A stretch of DNA of 19,383 nt from Nocardioides sp. (GTDB taxonomy: Bacteria > Actinomycetota > Actinomycetes > Propionibacteriales > Nocardioidaceae): contig DOWL01000162.1 of the NCBI GenBank assembly GCA_003519585.1, forward strand, positions 10,731 through 30,113, in the 5' to 3' direction. Both the position numbers and the translations under genes were made by a program. Numbering within the stretch: the first letter of the stretch is position 1; each line of letters begins with the position of its first letter. Below are positions 15,049 through 19,383 of the stretch, one piece after another. Below the pieces are notes generated by a model. That model made no database searches, had not been told where the DNA came from, and saw nothing but the letters and a program-made list of their open reading frames with translations.

Positions 15049-17027
15049 GCGCTCGGTCCGGTCTCTCTTCGGTCGGCGGGACCGTTGTCGGACGCTCGGT
15101 AGAGCTCGGACTCCTGGACGCCGCCCTGCGCAGCGGTCGACACGTGCTGGTCGTTGGCTCGCACGGTGTCGGCAAGTCGTTCCTCGTGGAGCACGCCTGT
15201 TGCGACGCCGGGCTCAGCCCGGAGCGCATCAACGGAGGGGTCGTGTCCACCCTCGGCCAGGTGATCGGGCACCACGATCCGGCTCGGCTGCTGCGACGCG
15301 GCTTCGATGGCGAGAGCTTCGTCCCAGGCCCGCTCCTCCGTGCCGTCGTGACGGGGCGACCCCTGTGCATCGATGACGCCGGCGAGCTCCCGTCGAGCGT
15401 GCTGGGAGCGCTCGTGACGGTGATGTCCGAGGACGAGCTCACCGTGCCGCGGGTGGGGACGTTCCGGGTCGCCGAGGGGTTCGTCGTCCTGGCGTGCGCG
15501 GGGACGGGCGACTCCGGAGCCGAGGCCCTCCCCCTGGGCTTCTTGGACCGGGTTGTCCGGATCGAGGTCGGATACCAGTCGGCGGAGGAGGAGCGGCGCA
15601 TCGTCGAGGTCTCCTGTCCGGACGCGGATCCCTGGATCCGGGATCGTGCGGTGGACCTGGTGCGGGCCAGCCGGCACCACCCGGAGATCGCCTCGGGGTC
15701 GTCGATCAGGGGGGCCGTGGATCTCGTCGCGGTCGCCGGCTGTCTGGCGAACCCGGCGGCGAACCCGGCGGCGAACCCGACCGGGGGCCCGGTCGTATGG
15801 GCGGATGCGGATGCACCGGGACGGGCCTGGCTCTCGGCGGTCGGGCTCCGCGCGGCGTACCTGGCACTCTCCTCGAAGATCAGGCTCTGGCCGGACGTGA
15901 AGCGCGTCGTCGAACTGGTGCTCAGGGATCTCTGGGCCGACGTGGAGATCACCGCCAGCCGATCGACCGGGACCGCCCGTGGCCACCAGGACCTGCCGCC
16001 CTCGTCGATCGTCGGCGCGCCGCTCGGGGACGACCCTGGGCCCCTTGATCCCGAGGGCGGCTGGGACGAGGACCCGGCCGACGAGGGTGCGGACCCGGCC
16101 GCGGCGTTCGAGACGGCGAGCCCGACCGCTGTCGTGACCGGGTCCCGACGCCTGGCTGCGCGGGGTCGGACGACGCCGACGGCCAACGCCCCGGCCGCCG
16201 CCCCGGCGGACGTCGCGCAGGAGACGGTCGCCGCCTTCTCCGAGCTGGCGCGTGGGTCGGCCCGCCGGCGTGGGCTGGGCAGGGATCGAGCCGCCCCGAC
16301 GGAGGCGATCGACCTGACCGAGCTGGAGAGGGTCGCCGCCCAGGTCATCGTGCGCCGCGCACGCGAGAGCGCGGCGCCGCTCACAGCACCGGGCGGCAGG
16401 CTGGCCACCGTCCGCTACAACTTCAGGTCGGACGACCTCGACCTCGACCGCACCATCGACTCGCTCATCGAAAACCCCCTTCCGGACCATCGCGACCTGT
16501 GGGTGCACGACCGGGTGCCGCGCCAGCGCGGGGTGGTCCTGATGCTGGATGTCAGCGGCTCGATGCGCGGACCCCGCCTGGTCGAGGTGGCGACGGCCGC
16601 CGTGGCGACGGCGATGGCGGTTCCGGAGGACGAGCTCGCGGTGGTCGCGTTCGGGGACACCGCCGAGATCCTTCACGGCGGCCTGACTTCGATCGCCCCC
16701 GCGGACCTGGCCCGACGGATCACCGCGATGCGACCCGCCGGGCTCACCGACCTGGCCGCCGGTCTCCGGATGGGGCGCGGCGCCCTGGCCGAGCTGCGCT
16801 CCCAGATCAGGCTCGGTGTGGTGATGACCGACGGGGTGGCCAACGCAGGCCCGGACCCGCTGCCCGTCGCACATACCTTCGACCGGCTGAACGTGTTGGC
16901 CACCACCCGGTCGCCCTGGCGGCTGAACGAGTGCCGACGACTCGCGACCGCGGGCGGAGGAGTCTGCGAGACCTATGGAGACGTGTCCCAGCTGCCCACC
17001 GCGCTGAGCCGGCTGCTGGCGCCGTGA
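15045..17027 (+). CDS. Degenerate AAA domain fused to VWA domain, chelatase D-subunit-like (660 aa)
   Basis: The N-terminal part (about 10-300) is a diverged copy of the preceding ATPase: GSHGVGKS (38-45), VIGHHDPARLLRRGF against MIGYHDPSAVLAHGY, Walker B-like LCIDDAGE, but CAG replaces the sensor-1 Asn, suggesting weak or lost ATP hydrolysis. An acidic/Pro/Ala-rich linker follows (about 325-400, DPEGGWDEDPADEGAD). The C-terminal VWA domain (about 495-655) has an intact MIDAS: D502-V-S-G-S-M, Thr568 and Asp596 (MTDGVAN). AAA, acidic linker, then VWA is the layout of magnesium chelatase BchD/ChlD; no BchH-like subunit is present. The GTG start overlaps the upstream stop as GTGA. Residues 235-245 hold ANPA repeats from a 12-bp tandem repeat. 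Confidence 0.87.
   Translation: MSARSGLSSVGGTVVGRSVELGLLDAALRSGRHVLVVGSHGVGKSFLVEHACCDAGLSPERINGGVVSTLGQVIGHHDPARLLRRGFDGESFVPGPLLRAVVTGRPLCIDDAGELPSSVLGALVTVMSEDELTVPRVGTFRVAEGFVVLACAGTGDSGAEALPLGFLDRVVRIEVGYQSAEEERRIVEVSCPDADPWIRDRAVDLVRASRHHPEIASGSSIRGAVDLVAVAGCLANPAANPAANPTGGPVVWADADAPGRAWLSAVGLRAAYLALSSKIRLWPDVKRVVELVLRDLWADVEITASRSTGTARGHQDLPPSSIVGAPLGDDPGPLDPEGGWDEDPADEGADPAAAFETASPTAVVTGSRRLAARGRTTPTANAPAAAPADVAQETVAAFSELARGSARRRGLGRDRAAPTEAIDLTELERVAAQVIVRRARESAAPLTAPGGRLATVRYNFRSDDLDLDRTIDSLIENPLPDHRDLWVHDRVPRQRGVVLMLDVSGSMRGPRLVEVATAAVATAMAVPEDELAVVAFGDTAEILHGGLTSIAPADLARRITAMRPAGLTDLAAGLRMGRGALAELRSQIRLGVVMTDGVANAGPDPLPVAHTFDRLNVLATTRSPWRLNECRRLATAGGGVCETYGDVSQLPTALSRLLAP
15747..15780 (+). 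repeat. 12-bp tandem repeat in the AAA-VWA gene
   Basis: GCGAACCCGGCG occurs twice in tandem, followed by a partial third copy (period 12, about 2.8 copies), encoding Ala-Asn-Pro-Ala units. Being in-frame, copy-number changes would keep the protein open. Confidence 0.8.
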
Positions 17028-17070
17028 ACCCGTTGCCCGTGCCGACTCGACCCTACGATCAGGAGGACCG

Positions 17071-17838
17071 ATGAACGCAGGGCAGACCCGACCGGACCAC
17101 CACCACGTCGTCGCCGTGACCGGTGGCGGCTCCGGGATCGGGCTGGCCGTCGCCGAGTACCTGCTCGGCGCGGGCCACAAGGTGGTCTTGTTGGATCGGA
17201 ACGTCGAGGCGCTGGATGCTCAGGTGGAGCGCCTTCGGGAGGGCACGGACCAGGTCACGGGGGTGGGGTGCGACGTCTCCGACAGCGGGTCCGTGGGCGC
17301 GGCGTTCGACGCCGTTCACGCCCGTCACGGCCGCCTCGACGGGCTCGTCAACTCGGCGGGGGTCGCCGTGATGAACCACAGTGGCCGGATCGAGGACGTC
17401 AGTGACCAGGCGTGGGCGACAGCGTTGGCGGTCAACCTGACCGGAACCTTCCTCTGCTGTCGGATGGCCGTCCCGCTCATGGAGGCGAGCGGTGGCGGGA
17501 GCATTGTGAACGTCGCGTCGACCGCCGCCCTAGTCGCCGAGCCCGGGCTCGAGGCCTACACCGCGGCCAAGGGTGGGGTCGTGGCCCTGACCCGATCGCT
17601 CGCGGTGTCCTGCGCGCAGCGTCAGGTCCGCGTCAACGCCGTGTGTCCCGGACTGATCAGGACCCCGATGCTCCACCAGGTCGACCAAGCGTTCTGGGAC
17701 CAGATGAAAGCGGCGACACCCCTCGAGGTGCCCGGCCCCGAAGGCATCGTCGGGCTGGTCGCCTATCTCCTCGACGAGTCCTCGAGCTACATGACAGGAT
17801 CCGCCCTCGTGATCGACGGCGGCTTCAGTGCACACTAG
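17071..17838 (+). CDS. Classical SDR oxidoreductase, candidate hydroxyalkyl-CoM dehydrogenase (255 aa)
   Basis: A classical NAD-type SDR: TGGGSGIG (17-24), Asp42 at the end of the second strand (NAD preference), NSAG (94-97), Asn122, and catalytic Ser150, Tyr163, Lys167 (YTAAKGG). It lacks the insertion seen in the first SDR of the operon, so it should use free NAD. The ATG at 17071 has AGGAGG 5 bases upstream, 43 bp after the AAA-VWA gene. Overall it resembles the hydroxypropyl-CoM dehydrogenases of Xanthobacter (VNAVCPGLIRTPM, ALVIDGG ending). However, the Arg residues that bind the CoM sulfonate there (Arg152/Arg196 in the R-enzyme) are not obvious here: Leu160 falls at the first position. 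The CoM substrate is therefore inferred from context, not motif. Confidence 0.88.
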   Translation: MNAGQTRPDHHHVVAVTGGGSGIGLAVAEYLLGAGHKVVLLDRNVEALDAQVERLREGTDQVTGVGCDVSDSGSVGAAFDAVHARHGRLDGLVNSAGVAVMNHSGRIEDVSDQAWATALAVNLTGTFLCCRMAVPLMEASGGGSIVNVASTAALVAEPGLEAYTAAKGGVVALTRSLAVSCAQRQVRVNAVCPGLIRTPMLHQVDQAFWDQMKAATPLEVPGPEGIVGLVAYLLDESSSYMTGSALVIDGGFSAH

Positions 17839-17839
17839 A

Positions 17840-17872
17840 TGAGTGGTCGGCGCGTGACCGGTGAGTGGTCGG
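17840..17872. promoter_or_regulatory. 11-bp direct repeats at 22-bp spacing
   Basis: TGAGTGGTCGG occurs exactly at 17840-17850 and 17862-17872, start to start 22 bp (two helical turns), beginning at the SDR stop codon. The second copy lies in the loop of an inverted repeat GCGTGAC (17852-17858) / GTCACGC (17874-17880). This could be an activator or autoregulatory site upstream of the regulator gene, or the inverted repeat could serve as a weak terminator. Confidence 0.5.
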
Positions 17873-17884
17873 TGTCACGCCGAG

Positions 17885-17903
17885 CTGTGTCAACCTGGCA
17901 CAG
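17885..17903. promoter_or_regulatory. Imperfect 19-bp palindrome upstream of the regulator
   Basis: CTGTGTCAACCTGGCACAG is an inverted repeat matching at 7 of 9 arm positions, 62 bp before the regulator start. The TGTG...CACA form recalls upstream sites of Fis-type activators of the AcoR family, so autoregulation is plausible. Confidence 0.4.
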
Positions 17904-17964
17904 TCGTGAGCCCGGGGCGTCGACACGATGGTGTGGCCCTCGCCGATGGGACTGGAGCACTGAT

Positions 17965-19383
17965 ATGTCTAACCCGCTGGCACCGAGTGCGGCTCTGCTC
18001 GGGCGAGCGCGTCGAGCGCTGCACAGCGGGGAGGCTCTTCCCGTTGACCTCCGCGACACCATCCGCTACTCCTGGATTCGCAGCCGGACCGCAGCGGCTC
18101 CGCTCGAACGGATCGAAGCGCCGTACGTCGCGCCGGACGGCTCATCGGATCGACTGGTCCAGGCCGCGGGACCGATCCTCGATCGCTTCGCGCAGCAGTT
18201 GGCGGGCACCCACGTCAGCCTCGTTCTCGCCGACCGGTCGGCACGGGTGGTGGGTCGCTGGGCGGCGGACCGGTCCGCCCTCACGAGGCTGTCCCGGCTG
18301 TCGATCGACGAGGGGTTCGTGCTGGCGGAGGACGCTGCCGGTACCAACGGGATAGGCACCGCTCTCGAGGAGTTGGCGCCGGTCACGATCTTCGGGGAGG
18401 AGCACTACGCCGAGTCCCTCCAACGCCTCGTGTGTGTCGGAGTGCCGATTCGGCATCCACTCACACGGCGGATCGAAGGGGTCCTCGACCTGGCGTGCCC
18501 GACTCGTGACTCGACGGGTCTGCTCATGCCGACCGCGCTCGACCTCGGTGCGCAGATCGAGCGGGAGCTCTCGGACCGGTCGCCCCAGCGGGAGCGGGCC
18601 GTCTTCGACGAGTTCGTGGCCCGGAGCCGCTCCACCTCGGCGGCGCTGGTCGCCATCAGCGAGCAGTACATGGTGACGAACGCGGCGGCGGCCGAGCTGC
18701 TTGAGCCCCGGGATCAGGCGATGCTGTGGGAGCAGGCGAAGGAGTGTGTGCGCTCCGGCCGGGTCGTCGAACGGGCTCTCTCTCTCGCCAGCGGCGACAC
18801 CATCTCGGCCCGCTGCTCGCCGATCACCATGGGGTCCAGTTCGATCGGCGTCCTGATCGAGGCGGTCACCGATTCGCGCCGCGCCCCAGCCAAGGATCGT
18901 GAGGACGAGCGTCACGCGGCTTCGCCGACCGGTGCGACGGTCTCGGCGCGAAGCGTCGCCGGGATCCAGTTCGAGCGCGACCTTGCGGCGCTGCTCCACC
19001 AGCAGGTCTCGCGGGTACTGATCCAGGGAGAGGCCGGATCCGGTCGCATGGCGGCCATTCGCCGTCTCCACGCGGGCCTGCGTCCCGACACCGAGTTGGC
19101 CATCAAACCAGCCGCGATGGCGCGCGTCCGCGGTCAGCGCGGCTGGCTGACCGCGCTCGAGGGCCTCCTCGCGGACCCCGGCATCACCTGTGCGATCACG
19201 GACCTGGAGGACCTCGACGCGCGTGGCCTGCGGGCGCTGGCCAAGATCGCAGACCAGAGCGACGGGTCCGCGCCGTTGCTGCTGACCTCCAGTACGGCGG
19301 TCTCGCCGGGGTCGCTGCGGATCTCCAGCACGGTCTTGCGGGTGCCTCCCCTCCGCGAACGCCGCGAGGACATCCCCGACCTC
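17965..19383 (+). CDS. AcoR/MimR-type GAF-containing transcriptional regulator with degenerate AAA domain (473 aa visible, partial)
   Basis: The frame is open from ATG 17965 (GGAG 7 bases upstream) to the window end. The N-terminus carries the family motif IRYSWIRSR, then a GAF-like sensor domain (about 65-200) with AEDAAGTNGIGTALEE, highly typical of AcoR-like activators. A PAS-like segment follows (about 212-300, ALVAISEQYMVTNAAAAELL). The central domain is a shrunken sigma-54-type AAA: the Walker A position reads GEAGSGRM (355-362), with Arg for the catalytic Lys, there is no GAFTGA, and PPLRERREDIPDL (461-473) is the conserved post-ATPase motif. A C-terminal Fis-type DNA-binding domain is expected beyond the edge. 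Actinobacterial relatives such as MimR control propane/alkene monooxygenases, so it probably activates this cluster. Confidence 0.85.
   Translation, partial: MSNPLAPSAALLGRARRALHSGEALPVDLRDTIRYSWIRSRTAAAPLERIEAPYVAPDGSSDRLVQAAGPILDRFAQQLAGTHVSLVLADRSARVVGRWAADRSALTRLSRLSIDEGFVLAEDAAGTNGIGTALEELAPVTIFGEEHYAESLQRLVCVGVPIRHPLTRRIEGVLDLACPTRDSTGLLMPTALDLGAQIERELSDRSPQRERAVFDEFVARSRSTSAALVAISEQYMVTNAAAAELLEPRDQAMLWEQAKECVRSGRVVERALSLASGDTISARCSPITMGSSSIGVLIEAVTDSRRAPAKDREDERHAASPTGATVSARSVAGIQFERDLAALLHQQVSRVLIQGEAGSGRMAAIRRLHAGLRPDTELAIKPAAMARVRGQRGWLTALEGLLADPGITCAITDLEDLDARGLRALAKIADQSDGSAPLLLTSSTAVSPGSLRISSTVLRVPPLRERREDIPDL

Noticed and set aside
15747..15780. CRISPR-like or mobile repeat
   Set aside because: It is a 12-bp in-frame tandem repeat within a coding linker, with no spacers.
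14703..17180. 825-codon minus-strand open frame opposite the ATPase/VWA genes
   Set aside because: It is a shadow of GC-rich third positions; the plus-strand frames carry clear AAA and VWA motifs.

Overview
The window is high-GC DNA with dense, short-overlap operons, many GTG starts and GC-rich codon use. This fits a Nocardioides-like actinobacterium (inferred from gene families and style; no rRNA or other phylogenetic marker is present). No RNA genes, CRISPR arrays or insertion sequences were seen.

Region 1 (1-2707, minus strand): an operon of four exported proteins. Three are small paralogs with a YPG motif and paired cysteines. The fourth is the N-terminal part of a large surface protein that runs off the window just as a LamG-type domain begins. 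All four carry an A-x-A-type cleavage site followed by a Trp, as in SipW-cognate secreted proteins. A strong hairpin separates the first gene from the other three. Region 2 (2919-4438, minus): a NarL-type response regulator and its HisKA_3 kinase. Region 3 (4590-7842, plus): a short SPFH/band-7-like protein, an ArsB/NhaD-type membrane transporter and a CNNM/CBS/CorC_HlyC membrane protein. Then comes about 440 bp without a convincing gene (7843-8283).

Region 4 (8284-19383) is the accessory part and the most interesting. It holds a class C beta-lactamase-fold serine hydrolase (minus), a 2-ketopropyl-CoM carboxylase/oxidoreductase homolog (plus), and a convergent minus-strand pair of an epoxyalkane:CoM transferase homolog and a VOC (glyoxalase-fold) protein. 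Divergent from that pair is a plus-strand operon: a mycofactocin-type SDR, a MoxR-like AAA+ ATPase, a degenerate AAA fused to VWA, and a second SDR. It is followed by a GAF-containing AcoR/MimR-type regulator cut by the window end.

Together, region 4 reads as a coenzyme M-dependent epoxide (alkene) degradation pathway: epoxide opening by CoM, oxidation of the hydroxyalkyl-CoM by SDRs, and reductive C-S cleavage by the 2-KPCC homolog. Three points are unusual. The 2-KPCC homolog keeps the redox cysteines and both CoM-binding arginines, but has Tyr/Tyr where the characterised enzyme has Phe501/His506. An ATPase pair built like the I and D subunits of magnesium chelatase is translationally coupled inside the pathway operon. 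One dehydrogenase has the hallmarks of a mycofactocin-dependent enzyme. The monooxygenase that would make the epoxide and the CoM biosynthesis genes are not in the window; they may lie beyond position 19383.
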